A stretch of DNA of 64,000 nt from HXMU1420-13 sp034669965 (GCA_034669965.1 JAXMOK010000001.1:434001-498000), one strand, 5' to 3'; numbered from the stretch's first letter, positions 23,833-33,061 are shown. Notes: generated by a model from the sequence alone, not told the origin. Translations and numbers: made by a program.

Positions 23833-25620
23833 TTATGCAGTCCATTCCATCTGGTTGTATCCGAAACTTCGGATTGATGAATTTAAACCTGAGTTAGTTT
23901 TAACTGATTCTTCCTTTTGCAATTCGCGTGCCTGACTTGCAGCTAATTTTGCTTTATCGTTCAAAATGCCCTTCTGAAGGCTCTCAGCATCATTTTCATT
24001 GCCAGATTGATTGAATTGAAGATCTAATTCAAGGTTCAATTCTTCCTTTAAGTGGTCTTTTATTTCCTGCTCCATGCTTTGCAGCATTCTATTCAGCTCA
24101 GGATTACTTGCTGCCAATTTAATATGCAGTACGCCATCGATATTTCGTGTCGTAAGATCAATACTATTGCCTTCTTCAAGCTTAAATGAATGTTTTTGCC
24201 ATTGTTCGCTTTGATTTAACTGATCAGACTTAAGGCTTTCCTGAAGTACTTTGCCAAAACTTGATACTATTGAACGGCGAGCAGAAGTATTCATCACAGT
24301 GAGTTCATTTAATCGCATGAACCCAAAATTGGTAACCTCGGAAGTTTTTGCCTCTTTCCCCGACGTTGTTTCCACCATCAGGTCTTTCAACATTAATTCT
24401 TGTTCGCTTGTAAGGGCGCCGGTTGTACTAAACATCTCGCTTAATTCAACATCTGTAGTTGTCGCAGAAAAATCGGCCGGAAGTTCACGGTTAGCGAGTA
24501 TTTCCGGCCGTGCTGAGTCAACTAGTAATTTCAATCTCGTTTCAGCCTGTTCGCTGTTCGATAAGGCAAAACGATGGCTTTTTACTTCTTTCGATACTTT
24601 AGCAACAGCTTTATTTTGCTGAATAGCTTGTAAAATCTCACTGCTCTTAGCTGTATTAAAACTCATTGGATTCGCAACATCTTCACCATCATTCGTCGAA
24701 GTTATTTGTGAAGCATTCTGTTGTTGAATCGTAGTAATCGATTCGTTTTTCTGAGTAAAAGTTCTTTTGCTTAAAAAAGATGAAGCTTGCTCAGAATGGC
24801 GATCTATATTAGAATTTGTTTTTACTACACTGCTTGTATTGGCATCTGAAATAGCTTGAATCGTTTCATCATATTGAGCGCTTTCAACTGCCGCTTTTCC
24901 TATGGATAGATTTGCATTTTCATCCGCTGGATTCAGCTCTGAATTGTGTTTTTGATCCAAAGATGGATCTTGTTTAGAATTCGAGTTTATTAACTCAGAA
25001 TCTAACTTCACTTCGGTGCTATCAACATCACCGGGTACTGAATCAGCTTCGTTAGTTAGTTTTGTGTCGGTTTGTTTTGAATCGAGTTCATTCGAAACTA
25101 ATTCCGCTTGTGCTAAATTTCCCTGTGCATTATTAATTATCGCTGATACTTGCTCATCACCGTCAGCTTTTTGCGCAACCAATTCATCTTGGATACTGGT
25201 CGTAAGAGTAATTTCACCCTTTGATTCATCCAAATTCAAAGGATTTAAATCGCTTTGTTGCTCTAAATGTTGTGTGTTGGGAAGAAGTTGGGGAACCAGA
25301 ATTGAAATTTCACCGGCTTCGATATTCTTTTCTTCGGAAGTCTCACTTTCTTCGTCAGCTGTTGCGTTAAATGCAGCTGTTTCTTCATCTGTTAAGTGCG
25401 GGGCAAAAGGGATAGTGCTTTTTTCTGCAGCTTTTGATGAATCAATAATTTCTTGTTCGCCTGATCCCTGATTCTCGAGATTGCCCGAGGTGTTAATTTC
25501 TTGCTCGATTGTTTTCAATAAAGAGGAAAACTTACCGGATGCTTTTTCACCTGATCCTTTATTTGTTTCTACCGAAACTTTGGGATCGTTAGTAATATTA
25601 GGAATCAAGTCGCCGATCAT
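23833..25620 (-). CDS. fliK: Hook-length control protein FliK
   Basis: A 595-aa protein with a long low-complexity polar N-terminus (Ser, Asn, Glu, Gln rich, residues about 10-400) and a compact C-terminal domain at about 450-545. That domain contains SFKLEEGNSIDLTTRNIDGV, LHIKLAASNPELNRMLQ and LKEELNLELDLQFNQ, fitting the FliK substrate-switch domain. FliK acts as a ruler and triggers FlhB switching when the hook is long enough. It overlaps the upstream 199-aa gene by four bases and precedes flgD. The call rests on C-terminal pattern, composition and gene order. Confidence 0.87.
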   Translation of the reverse strand: MIGDLIPNITNDPKVSVETNKGSGEKASGKFSSLLKTIEQEINTSGNLENQGSGEQEIIDSSKAAEKSTIPFAPHLTDEETAAFNATADEESETSEEKNIEAGEISILVPQLLPNTQHLEQQSDLNPLNLDESKGEITLTTSIQDELVAQKADGDEQVSAIINNAQGNLAQAELVSNELDSKQTDTKLTNEADSVPGDVDSTEVKLDSELINSNSKQDPSLDQKHNSELNPADENANLSIGKAAVESAQYDETIQAISDANTSSVVKTNSNIDRHSEQASSFLSKRTFTQKNESITTIQQQNASQITSTNDGEDVANPMSFNTAKSSEILQAIQQNKAVAKVSKEVKSHRFALSNSEQAETRLKLLVDSARPEILANRELPADFSATTTDVELSEMFSTTGALTSEQELMLKDLMVETTSGKEAKTSEVTNFGFMRLNELTVMNTSARRSIVSSFGKVLQESLKSDQLNQSEQWQKHSFKLEEGNSIDLTTRNIDGVLHIKLAASNPELNRMLQSMEQEIKDHLKEELNLELDLQFNQSGNENDAESLQKGILNDKAKLAASQARELQKEESVKTNSGLNSSIRSFGYNQMEWTA

Positions 25621-26216
25621 AGCATTACTTCTGTAATAAGCTTAGCTGCGCGGTCCGATTTAAGAGCTCTTAAAATTTTCTCTCTTTGCGTATTACCTGC
25701 TTCAGTATACAAGCGAACCAATTGGGTACTTGTCATTTTCTCTAAAATTGGAGCCAGCTCATCTTCCTCTAAATTCAATAAGCTTTTAACCCGATCTTTG
25801 AAGGCTTCATCGCTTAAAAGTTCATCAATGGTTGGCTCATTTTCAGGTGCTGATTGCACCGGATCCTCTTGCGAGTTCATTTCTGAAGAATTTTGCATCC
25901 CTTCTATTCGGGTACTCAATAAATAAACCATACGTTCGAGCGAATCAACTTTAGTAGACCATTTACGATCAAGATTAAATGCGTATTCAGCGCTCGTTAA
26001 TTTCTCTAACCGTGATAAAGAATCAGCGGTTGCAATACTATCAACACGTGCCAGCGAATCAAGTGCCAGTGAATCTACTAAAGTACCATTAGTTCGTACT
26101 ATCAAATCATATTTCTCGCTGTTTATCATCGGATATAACAAATACACTGCCACCAACATGACTAGGATTGGTACCACTAGAAAACCAGCGATTTTTACGA
26201 TAGCTCCTTTACTCAT
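25617..26216 (-). CDS. YlxF/MotE-like membrane protein of the fliJ-fliK interval
   Basis: A 199-aa protein with one N-terminal membrane helix (about residues 9-30), a coiled-coil-prone Asp/Ser/Leu region (VDSLALDSLARVDSIATA, DSLSRLEKL) and a C-terminal domain. That domain, EEDELAPILEKMTSTQLVRL then REKILRALKSDRAAKLI, resembles the MgtE N-domain-like part of MotE and YlxF. Proteins of this type sit between fliJ and fliK in many bacteria and act in the periplasm or at the export/stator interface. The tight coupling (4-base overlap with fliK) supports a flagellar role. Precise function unknown. Confidence 0.75.
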   Translation of the reverse strand: MSKGAIVKIAGFLVVPILVMLVAVYLLYPMINSEKYDLIVRTNGTLVDSLALDSLARVDSIATADSLSRLEKLTSAEYAFNLDRKWSTKVDSLERMVYLLSTRIEGMQNSSEMNSQEDPVQSAPENEPTIDELLSDEAFKDRVKSLLNLEEDELAPILEKMTSTQLVRLYTEAGNTQREKILRALKSDRAAKLITEVML

Positions 26217-26221
26217 TGTTC

Positions 26222-26650
26222 TTAACGGCTAAATGATTGAGATGAAATTTCGTCCATGAACTTTTGGTCACTTTTTGCCAATTCTTTCACAAAAACACCT
26301 TGTTCATTCTCTTTTACTTTTTCTAAGATGCTGAGCTTTTTAAACGCCTCAGCCAATTTGCCTCTCTCAACCTGCACTTTTTCGTTAGCTTTATTTTCTT
26401 CTTTAATAAGGCGGTTAATATGATCGTTAACATGCATCAGATGTGCATTGTGGCGCTTGATGGTATGAATGTTAGCCACTTGATCGCCTTGTTGATTTTC
26501 AAGATAATTTTCCAACTTTCCTCTTACTTCAGCACGTAGTGAGGTAATCTTATTTTTGTTAGTCATTTCCTCAGCTAGTTTTTGCTGCTGCACTTTTTCT
26601 TGATGCTGTCTTACTTTTAAAACCGGTTCTAGAGAAAATTTAAACTTCAT
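26222..26650 (-). CDS. fliJ: Flagellar export chaperone-stalk protein FliJ
   Basis: A 142-aa almost entirely helical, charged protein. It begins MKFKFSLEPVLKVRQHQEKV, the standard FliJ opening, and continues as a coiled coil. FliJ is the gamma-like stalk inserted in the FliI hexamer and contacts FlhA. It follows fliI by about 14 bases. Its length (FliJ is usually 140-150) and position make the call safe despite low sequence conservation. Confidence 0.9.
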   Translation of the reverse strand: MKFKFSLEPVLKVRQHQEKVQQQKLAEEMTNKNKITSLRAEVRGKLENYLENQQGDQVANIHTIKRHNAHLMHVNDHINRLIKEENKANEKVQVERGKLAEAFKKLSILEKVKENEQGVFVKELAKSDQKFMDEISSQSFSR

Positions 26651-26664
26651 AACCTTAATGGTGA

Positions 26665-27981
26665 TTATTCAACAATTTTGCTTAACGAATTCCAGAGATT
26701 AGTATCAAAGTCGCTCTGGTCCATGTCCTGTATCAAAAATGATTCCAAATCGGGATGTTTTTTTATCGCATTATCAATTTTGGGATTAGAACCCTTAACG
26801 TAAGCACCAATATTAATAAGGTCTTCAGCCTCCCTATAGGTAGCTAATAATTCTCTTGCTTTCATTGATGTTACGCGTTGCTCTTTAGTGACAATTTTTG
26901 GCATCACACGGGAAATACTTTCCAACACATCAATGGCAGGGTAATGGTTTTTATGGGCTAAACGGCGTGATAACACGATGTGACCATCCAAAATAGAACG
27001 TACAGCATCCGCAATAGGCTCATTCATATCGTCGCTGTCTACTAATACTGTATATAAACCTGTGATACTACCATTCTTAGTTTTACCCGGTCGTTCTAAT
27101 AATTTGGGTAAAATCGTGAATACAGACGGTGTATAGCCTTTTGTGGTAGGTGGTTCGCCAGAAGCTAAACCAATTTCTCGTTGCGCCATTGCTACGCGAG
27201 TAACCGAGTCCATCATAAGCAGGACATTTTTTCCTTGATCACGGAAATATTCCGCAATAGCTGTAGCAGTGAATGCACCCTTCACACGGCTCATTGCAGC
27301 ACTATCAGAAGTAGCCGCAACCACCACTGAGCGCGACAAGCCTTCTTCGCCTAACGTTTCATGTATAAATTCATGCACCTCTCGGCCACGTTCACCTATC
27401 AATGCAATTACATTAATATCAGCCGATGATGACTTTGCAATCATTCCCATAAGTGTACTTTTCCCAACACCCGAACCGGCAAACAAGCCCACTCTTTGCC
27501 CAACTCCTATAGTGTTGAGACTATCTAATGCACGTACTCCGGTGAACATAATTTCGTTAATGGGAGCACGATCCATTGGAGATGGCGGATTGTTTTGTAT
27601 TGGCTGAGAGGCGCCGGTTAATACAGGGCCAAGATTGTCGATTGGGTCTCCATTTGGATCCACTACTCGACCGAGTAAGTGGTCACCCACTCCAACATTC
27701 AACGATTCGCCCATACTTTCAACTAAGCAACCGTTTTTCATACCCACAACTCTATCGTAAGGCATCATCAAGGTTTTTCCGTCTTTCAAACCAACAACCT
27801 CGGCCGCTATGGTTGTTCCTAAAATAGTTTGGATGCCAAACATCTCTCCAACACTTGCTTCAAGGCCGGTACATTCTACAATGTTACCTACGATTCCAGA
27901 AACTTTGCCAAATCTTTTTGCCTGCTTTACGGGTAGTTGAAGTGCTTCACGAACTGATTCGAAATGACTATTAAGTCCCAT
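26665..27981 (-). CDS. fliI: Flagellar export ATPase FliI
   Basis: A 438-aa F1-type ATPase. The Walker A motif AGSGVGKS is at about residues 168-175. The domain continues with DINVIALIGERGREVHEFI, NVLLMMDSVTRVAMAQREIG and SGEPPTTKGYTPSVF. FliI hexamers energise delivery of substrates to the export gate. The start is set at ATG 27981 because AAGGAG lies five bases before it and this avoids overlap with fliH; a TTG 15 bases further upstream is a poorer start. It lies between fliH and fliJ. Confidence 0.96.
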   Translation of the reverse strand: MGLNSHFESVREALQLPVKQAKRFGKVSGIVGNIVECTGLEASVGEMFGIQTILGTTIAAEVVGLKDGKTLMMPYDRVVGMKNGCLVESMGESLNVGVGDHLLGRVVDPNGDPIDNLGPVLTGASQPIQNNPPSPMDRAPINEIMFTGVRALDSLNTIGVGQRVGLFAGSGVGKSTLMGMIAKSSSADINVIALIGERGREVHEFIHETLGEEGLSRSVVVAATSDSAAMSRVKGAFTATAIAEYFRDQGKNVLLMMDSVTRVAMAQREIGLASGEPPTTKGYTPSVFTILPKLLERPGKTKNGSITGLYTVLVDSDDMNEPIADAVRSILDGHIVLSRRLAHKNHYPAIDVLESISRVMPKIVTKEQRVTSMKARELLATYREAEDLINIGAYVKGSNPKIDNAIKKHPDLESFLIQDMDQSDFDTNLWNSLSKIVE

Positions 27982-27983
27982 TT

Positions 27984-28700
27984 TCACTCCTTCCAAGTAG
28001 GAACAGGTATATTTTTTCGGAAATCTTGCAGCGTTTCTTTCACATTCATAACCACAACTTCTTGTGTAGATTCAAAATGAAATTCACCGGAATTACAAGT
28101 TTCAGAAATTCGGATTTTCACGAATGCATCCGGAGCATATTCTTCTTTCAGTTGTTTTATGAACTCATAATCGCTTTCGGCCACAAGTAGTACCGGCTTC
28201 GACTGGTCGTCAACTTTTTCTAATAACGGCCCGAGTGAAAGTTCTAATGATTTGCGAACTTCTGGATTTTCTACCGGAACGCCAATTACTGCTTCCGCAA
28301 GTTCGAACGCAAGATCCAATAAGCCGGGATCGATAAGTTCTTGGCGCTTTTTCCATTCATTTTGGCCTTGAGAAATCAATGCTTGAACAACGGCCAGTTT
28401 TTCTTCCATCTCTTGTTGTGCCTGTTCGTAACCAGCTTTTTGTCCTTCATCAAACCCTTGTTGAAAAGCTTCTTTACGAGTTTTTTCAACTTTTATTTTC
28501 CATTTTTCATCGCGATCTCTTTTCGCCTGATGAACAAGCTCGTCGGCGCTGGCAGTAATTTTTTCTTCTACTGTAGCATCAGGTTGTGCCGGTGTTTCAG
28601 CTTCTTGATCGGAGCCAAACAACATTTTATAATTAAGGCGGGTACTGTCGTTTTTGTACCAGTTAATCTGATTTTCTTCGAGTACTCGTGGAGTTTTCAT
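27984..28700 (-). CDS. fliH: Flagellar export ATPase regulator FliH
   Basis: A 238-aa protein with a charged, Glu/Lys-rich middle that includes the helix FQQGFDEGQKAGYEQAQQEM with GxxxG-like spacing typical of FliH. A C-terminal V-ATPase-E-like domain follows (LDLAFELAEAVIGVPVENPE, FHFESTQEVVVMNV). FliH is the peripheral stalk that binds FliI and holds it at the C ring. The last codons WKE-stop embed the ribosome site of fliI. It lies four bases after fliG. Confidence 0.88.
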   Translation of the reverse strand: MKTPRVLEENQINWYKNDSTRLNYKMLFGSDQEAETPAQPDATVEEKITASADELVHQAKRDRDEKWKIKVEKTRKEAFQQGFDEGQKAGYEQAQQEMEEKLAVVQALISQGQNEWKKRQELIDPGLLDLAFELAEAVIGVPVENPEVRKSLELSLGPLLEKVDDQSKPVLLVAESDYEFIKQLKEEYAPDAFVKIRISETCNSGEFHFESTQEVVVMNVKETLQDFRKNIPVPTWKE

Positions 28701-28703
28701 CGC

Positions 28704-29738
28704 TTATTCAACAACCTCTTCTTCGCCCGAAACTCGTGTACTAATTTGGCCGGCATCTTCAAGTGCCTTGATTTTCTTGATGATACGGTTCTGTGCGTCT
28801 TTCACTTCTTTAAGTGGAACCGGTCCAAGTGCATCCATATCTTCGCGCAGCATATCTGCCGCTCTCGACGACATATTGCTCAAAAACTTTGAGGTTATAT
28901 CGTCGGCAACTCCCTTCAAACCAAGCACCATATCCTGTTTGTCGAGCTCGTTGATAACAATCTGAATAGTCTTGTCGTCGAAGTGTGCGATATCATCAAA
29001 TAAGAACATCTGTTCTTTGATTTCTTGAGCCACTTCCGGGTCGCGGTTGTCGATGGCTTCGAGTACGTTTTTCTCTACTTTTACGTCGGCACCGTTCAAA
29101 ATCTGTGCAACAATACTGGTACCACTCTTAACTCTATCGCCAAGGTTATCCATGCCGCCCATGTGTTCTTTTATCACTTCTTCAATTTCATCAATTACAT
29201 CCGGCGAAATGGTTTCCATCATAGCCAATCGATAGGTGATTTCCCCTTGCATTTCTTTATCCAGCAAAGCTAATATTTCAGCCGTTTTCTCAACTCTCAA
29301 CTGCGAGAAAATCAATGCAGCTACCTGCGGATGTTCACCACGGATAAAGTCGGCAATTTGCGAAGTTTTAGATTCCTGAAACTCTTTGAACACCGTACTA
29401 CCGCTCTGAGCTCTAAGTTTTTTCATCATTTTCTCAGAGTTTCCTCCAAGTTCGCTCAATAGCTGTTGGGCATAATCAACACCACCATTAATTACATACT
29501 GCTTAACTTCCATCAGTGTGTAGTATTCCTGAAGAACTGCATCAACCATATCTGGGCGGATATTCTTCATGCGCGCAATTTCGAGCGTAATTTGCTCAAT
29601 TTCTTTTTCTGAAAGCGACTTCATCATTTCAGTGGCCGATTTTGTGCCCACACTCATGATAAGAATGGCGGCTTTTTGAGACCCTGTCAGATTTAGTTCT
29701 TCTTTTGTTTCTTCGGTGGCTGTTGCTGCTTCACTCAT
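28704..29738 (-). CDS. fliG: Flagellar motor switch protein FliG
   Basis: A 344-aa protein with all FliG parts: the N-terminal domain LTGSQKAAILIMSVGTKSA, the middle domain EHPQVAALIFSQLRVEKTAE, and the C-terminal torque domain NRDPEVAQEIKEQMFLFDDI and FLSNMSSRAADMLREDMDAL. FliG links the MS ring to FliM and contacts MotA. It is encoded between fliF and fliH. The length is normal, and the charged residues of the torque helix appear intact. Confident. Confidence 0.97.
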   Translation of the reverse strand: MSEAATATEETKEELNLTGSQKAAILIMSVGTKSATEMMKSLSEKEIEQITLEIARMKNIRPDMVDAVLQEYYTLMEVKQYVINGGVDYAQQLLSELGGNSEKMMKKLRAQSGSTVFKEFQESKTSQIADFIRGEHPQVAALIFSQLRVEKTAEILALLDKEMQGEITYRLAMMETISPDVIDEIEEVIKEHMGGMDNLGDRVKSGTSIVAQILNGADVKVEKNVLEAIDNRDPEVAQEIKEQMFLFDDIAHFDDKTIQIVINELDKQDMVLGLKGVADDITSKFLSNMSSRAADMLREDMDALGPVPLKEVKDAQNRIIKKIKALEDAGQISTRVSGEEEVVE

Positions 29739-29755
29739 TGTTTTTTGGTAGATAG

Positions 29756-31426
29756 TTAGTCTTCATCCGGCGACATCATCGCACGTAAGATTTGAGCGGC
29801 CATGGCTGGTTTAAGCTCAACAAATTCTTTGATTTCATCTTTATTGTATTTGTTCTCAGGCTCTTCGGGTTCTTCTGGTTCTGCAGAGAATGTAGGCTCA
29901 ATCGGATTTCCATCTTCATCAAAAGCAGGCTCCAGCATAGCAGCTCCTCCTCCGGAAGCTCCCGGTAGCGATTGCATTGTAGCTCCAGGCGGTAATTCTG
30001 TATTGCCTTGGAAGTTCGAGTTCACTGCCATTTCGGTTTCAATACTCATTTTCTTCTTAATACCATTGATTAAGAATAATATCACGCCGAATGTAATTCC
30101 GATTATAACCCATCGAACAATATCGGTGGAATAAATAGGCTGTGTTGCCATAAAAGAATTGCCACTCACAAATTGAGTGGTAAAGAACTCCTGCTGATTT
30201 ATAGTTAATAAATCGCCGCGTTCTTGCTTAATACCGATAGCAAGTTCAACTGCTTCGCGAAATTGTTGCACTTCTGTATCGGAGTAAGTCTCATATGATA
30301 AAGATTCGTCGCCTTCTTCATTAACAATAACCACCTGCTTGTAGTTAAGCACAACAGACGCTGTAATTCGGTTAATTTCGCCTTCGCCTTTTTCGTAAAC
30401 CTCACGAGTACGGTTCACTTCGTAATTTCTGGTTTCTATGGTATTACTGTTATCGTTAGCAGACACTATAATGGCATCTTGTCTACGATCGATAGGGGTT
30501 AAATTATCGATGGGTACCGGCTCACGTTGTTGATCGTTATTCGATTGCTCTCTTTTTTCTTCAGAAATTACGGTACGGCTATCCGGGTCAATAAGGTCAG
30601 ATTCGCGGGTGATACGGTCGAAACTGTGCTCAACAGAAACTCTTAAAATACTGTTACCGGCACCAAGAACACGATCCAACATACTTTGGCCACGATCAGT
30701 AAGATAGGCTTCGGTTTTCTGGCGAAGCTGCATTTGGGTAGTTCCCATAGTAAACTCCGATTCGTAATCAATTTCATCGGTTAGGCGATTCCCAGCCTGA
30801 TCTAAAATTGTGATGTTAGTAGGTTCAAGTTCTTCAACACTACCTGCAATAAGTGCTGTGATGCCTTCAATCTGATCAGGAGTTAAACTTCTGTTAGATT
30901 TCAAATTCAAGATTACCGATGCCGAAGCTTGAATGGTGGTCTCATCAAAAGGAGAACGTTCAGGCAATACAATATGAATTCTCGAGCTCTCCACTTGATC
31001 TAAACTATTAATAGATCTAGCTAATTCACCTTCAAGAGCACGTTTTTTGTTTACCTCTTGCATAAAATCGGTCATACCCAAGGCATTGGTATCAAATAAT
31101 TCGTAGCCTTGAACATCGGTAAACCCGCCACCCATTGGTGCCATATCAAGTCTCAACTCGTGTACTCTGTCGCTTGGCACATAAATCGAACGCCCGCCTT
31201 CCTCGAGTTTGTATTTAATACCACGAGATTCTAATTCGGCTACAATTTCCTGAGCGGCTTCAGATTCAAGATTTCCGAATAGTAGCATCTGGTCTTCTTG
31301 TTGCGACCAATAAAAAAGGCCGGCGATCATACCCAGAATTACCACAAAGAGCCCGATAAACATCATGCGCTGTGCGTTACTTAGCGGGCCAAAAAAATCC
31401 TGAAAGAGTTGAAAGTACTTGTTCAT
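29756..31426 (-). CDS. fliF: MS-ring protein FliF
   Basis: A 556-aa protein with an N-terminal membrane helix (residues about 20-43, QRMMFIGLFVVILGMIAGLF), the two ring-building motifs in the periplasmic part (NKKRALEGELARSINSLDQV, SRIHIVLPERSPF), a second membrane helix near residue 430 (VRWVIIGITFGVILFLINGI), and a C-terminal cytoplasmic FliG-binding tail (ELKPAMAAQILRAMM). FliF forms the MS ring on which the basal body is built. It sits between fliE and fliG in the usual order. Length is typical. Confidence 0.97.
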   Translation of the reverse strand: MNKYFQLFQDFFGPLSNAQRMMFIGLFVVILGMIAGLFYWSQQEDQMLLFGNLESEAAQEIVAELESRGIKYKLEEGGRSIYVPSDRVHELRLDMAPMGGGFTDVQGYELFDTNALGMTDFMQEVNKKRALEGELARSINSLDQVESSRIHIVLPERSPFDETTIQASASVILNLKSNRSLTPDQIEGITALIAGSVEELEPTNITILDQAGNRLTDEIDYESEFTMGTTQMQLRQKTEAYLTDRGQSMLDRVLGAGNSILRVSVEHSFDRITRESDLIDPDSRTVISEEKREQSNNDQQREPVPIDNLTPIDRRQDAIIVSANDNSNTIETRNYEVNRTREVYEKGEGEINRITASVVLNYKQVVIVNEEGDESLSYETYSDTEVQQFREAVELAIGIKQERGDLLTINQQEFFTTQFVSGNSFMATQPIYSTDIVRWVIIGITFGVILFLINGIKKKMSIETEMAVNSNFQGNTELPPGATMQSLPGASGGGAAMLEPAFDEDGNPIEPTFSAEPEEPEEPENKYNKDEIKEFVELKPAMAAQILRAMMSPDED

Positions 31427-31437
31427 AGTTAGTTAGG

Positions 31438-31746
31438 TCAAATCTGCATTCTGCTTAATTCCTGGTAGGTTTCTACCATTTTGTTTCGCACTTCAACCAT
31501 CATATTGAAGCTGAGTTGTGCCTGCTGCATCGAAATCATCACATCGTGGATATTGTCGGTTTTACCTGAAACAAAATCTTGCACACTTGCTTCCGATGAC
31601 TTCATGCTGCCGTCTACACTTTGGATAGCATCCGTTAGCATATCGCCAAACGAATTATCTATCTCTCCCGCGCTGATGTCGTAATGACGAGGTTTTAACT
31701 CAACGCCTTGGGGTAATCCTAATCCTGTAATTTCCGGGGTTGCCAT
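31438..31746 (-). CDS. fliE: Hook-basal body junction protein FliE
   Basis: A 102-aa protein with the FliE pattern: SFGDMLTDAIQSVDGSMKSS followed by VQDFVSGKTDNIHDVMISM and the final QLSFNMMVEVRNKMVETYQE. FliE joins the MS ring to the rod. It is encoded between the 75-aa gene and fliF. Length and ending match the family closely. Confidence 0.95.
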   Translation of the reverse strand: MATPEITGLGLPQGVELKPRHYDISAGEIDNSFGDMLTDAIQSVDGSMKSSEASVQDFVSGKTDNIHDVMISMQQAQLSFNMMVEVRNKMVETYQELSRMQI

Positions 31747-31759
31747 AGTATTCTCCTAG

Positions 31760-31987
31760 TTAAACTCGTGCATCAAAATGAGAGCCACGTACTACTTGTT
31801 GTTGGCTCATTCTGCCATCCATCGCATACGATTGCATGGGCTTTGGAGCTGTAAATTTTTCTTTGATAAAAGAATTCTCATCTGCTGTTAACCGTGGTGG
31901 TTGTGGAGCAGCTGCCGCTTTACGTAGCGCACTGTTTTGTGCTATGCGTTGCGTTTGTTGATTTAAAATTGGATTGATAGTACTCAT
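31760..31987 (-). CDS. Unknown 75-aa protein between flgC and fliE
   Basis: A small protein with a Gln/Asn/Ala-rich N-terminus and a C-terminal half beginning LTADENSFIKEKFTAPKPM and ending VVRGSHFDARV. I know no named family. It lies four bases after flgC and 13 bases before fliE inside the basal body operon, an interval where most flagellated bacteria encode nothing. Residue use and packing indicate it is expressed. It has no signal peptide or membrane helix, so a cytoplasmic, regulatory or type-III-exported role is possible, but this is inference. Confidence 0.68.
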   Translation of the reverse strand: MSTINPILNQQTQRIAQNSALRKAAAAPQPPRLTADENSFIKEKFTAPKPMQSYAMDGRMSQQQVVRGSHFDARV

Positions 31988-31991
31988 AGTG

Positions 31992-32486
31992 TTAAATCTC
32001 TAACGATCGTTTTAAAAGTTCTTTCTCAGCCTCTATGCTGCTTAAGTTTGCCTCGTACAGTCGGTTGGCGCTAACCATTACTGCCATCTCTTTAACCATA
32101 TCGATATCCGGGTACTGTACCATTCCATTTTCATCCGCATCGGGATGGTTGGGATCGTATTCGTACCTAAATTTATTTTGCTCAACCACTTCAAATGCAG
32201 GACCTAAGCCGCCTTTCTTTTGGCCAACTAATCCATCTGCCGAACGCATATGCTGTGTATTTGTGGTTTTAAGCCCCGAAGCAGCCCCTTCTAGGATATC
32301 TAAAAATTGTTGTGTCTTTGGGGCTTTAGTTACCACCTCTCTTGGCCGATAAACATTATCAGAACCGGCTGGTGCTGATGTTCTGGCGTTAGCAATATTT
32401 TGTGAGGCCACCGCTATGCGCTCGCGCTGCAATGCGAGGCCTTGTGCCGCTGTTTTAAATGTTGAAGAAAGTCTATCTGGTAACAT
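31992..32486 (-). CDS. flgC: Proximal rod protein FlgC
   Basis: A 164-aa rod protein. It opens TFKTAAQGLALQRERIAVAS and QNIANARTSAP, the rod signature. The C-terminal helix holds YPDIDMVKEMAVMVSANRLY, the FlgC ending that inserts in the rod core. FlgC is a proximal rod subunit assembled after FliE and FlgB. It directly follows flgB. Slightly longer than the roughly 135-residue average because of an insert at about residues 50-90. Confidence 0.95.
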   Translation of the reverse strand: MLPDRLSSTFKTAAQGLALQRERIAVASQNIANARTSAPAGSDNVYRPREVVTKAPKTQQFLDILEGAASGLKTTNTQHMRSADGLVGQKKGGLGPAFEVVEQNKFRYEYDPNHPDADENGMVQYPDIDMVKEMAVMVSANRLYEANLSSIEAEKELLKRSLEI

Positions 32487-32502
32487 AATTAGTTAGATGA
32501 GA

Positions 32503-32847
32503 TTAGCGATTGGTTCCGGTAATACCGTTTCTAACCATTGTATAATGATGACGCAATGCTTTGGTTACTAATTGGAATCGCAACTGAGTGTCGGATTGTT
32601 CAATTAATTCATCTTCAAGAATAACTTTGCTGTCGGTCTCTAAAATTGAAGGATTTACTTCTTTTGCACCGCCTAAACCATCATTGGCCATCGCTTCATT
32701 TAGCGCATCTTCGAAATGTACTTCGTGTCGTTTATAACCTGGTGTGTCAGCATTGGCAATATTGGTAGCAGTAATCTTTTGCCGCAACGAATATGCGTCC
32801 ATTGATTTTGCTAGAATCTTGCTATGGTTGCTATCTATAAGGTTCAT
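32503..32847 (-). CDS. flgB: Proximal rod protein FlgB
   Basis: A 114-aa product when started at ATG 32847 (MNLIDSNHSKILAKSM). It holds the rod signature ATNIANADTPGYKRHEVHFE and a C-terminal helix TKALRHHYTMVRNGITG. An open frame runs 33 codons further up to 32946, but that part is unlike FlgB and would cover the candidate sigma-54-like promoter at 32878-32893, whose transcript would begin near 32867. ATG 32871 is also possible but would leave no leader. flgB is first of the 13-gene basal body operon ending at flgE. Confidence 0.92.
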   Translation of the reverse strand: MNLIDSNHSKILAKSMDAYSLRQKITATNIANADTPGYKRHEVHFEDALNEAMANDGLGGAKEVNPSILETDSKVILEDELIEQSDTQLRFQLVTKALRHHYTMVRNGITGTNR

Positions 32848-32877
32848 ATGGCTGGGTTGATTGTTTTTCATCTCCCA

Positions 32878-32893
32878 CACAATAGTTGTGCCA
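32878..32893 (-). promoter_or_regulatory. Sigma-54-like promoter of flgB operon
   Basis: Minus strand TGGCAC-AACTA-TTGTG: exact -24 half, TTG at the correct spacing, GT in place of GC at -12. It lies about 30 bases before the flgB ATG, consistent with a short leader. Same layout as the element before flgF. Confidence 0.42.
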
Positions 32894-32999
32894 TTCTTTA
32901 ATACAAGCCTAAAACAGGTTTTTGATAAGATAACTCTTAGTAACAAAGAGGGATAATTATCCTCATTCAGGTAAATTTTTCCACTTGTTTAAAAACACT

Positions 33000-33026
33000 T
33001 AAGGAAAAGAATGGATTCGCTGATAA
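33000..33026 (+). promoter_or_regulatory. Sigma-28 promoter of the kinase gene at 33062
   Basis: TAAG (33000-33003), 15-base spacer, GCTGATAA (33019-33026), one mismatch to GCCGATAA. It leaves a leader of about 29 bases before the ATG at 33062. Confidence 0.65.
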
Positions 33027-33061
33027 TTGAATAAACAAACAAGAACGGCACAATTATAGAT

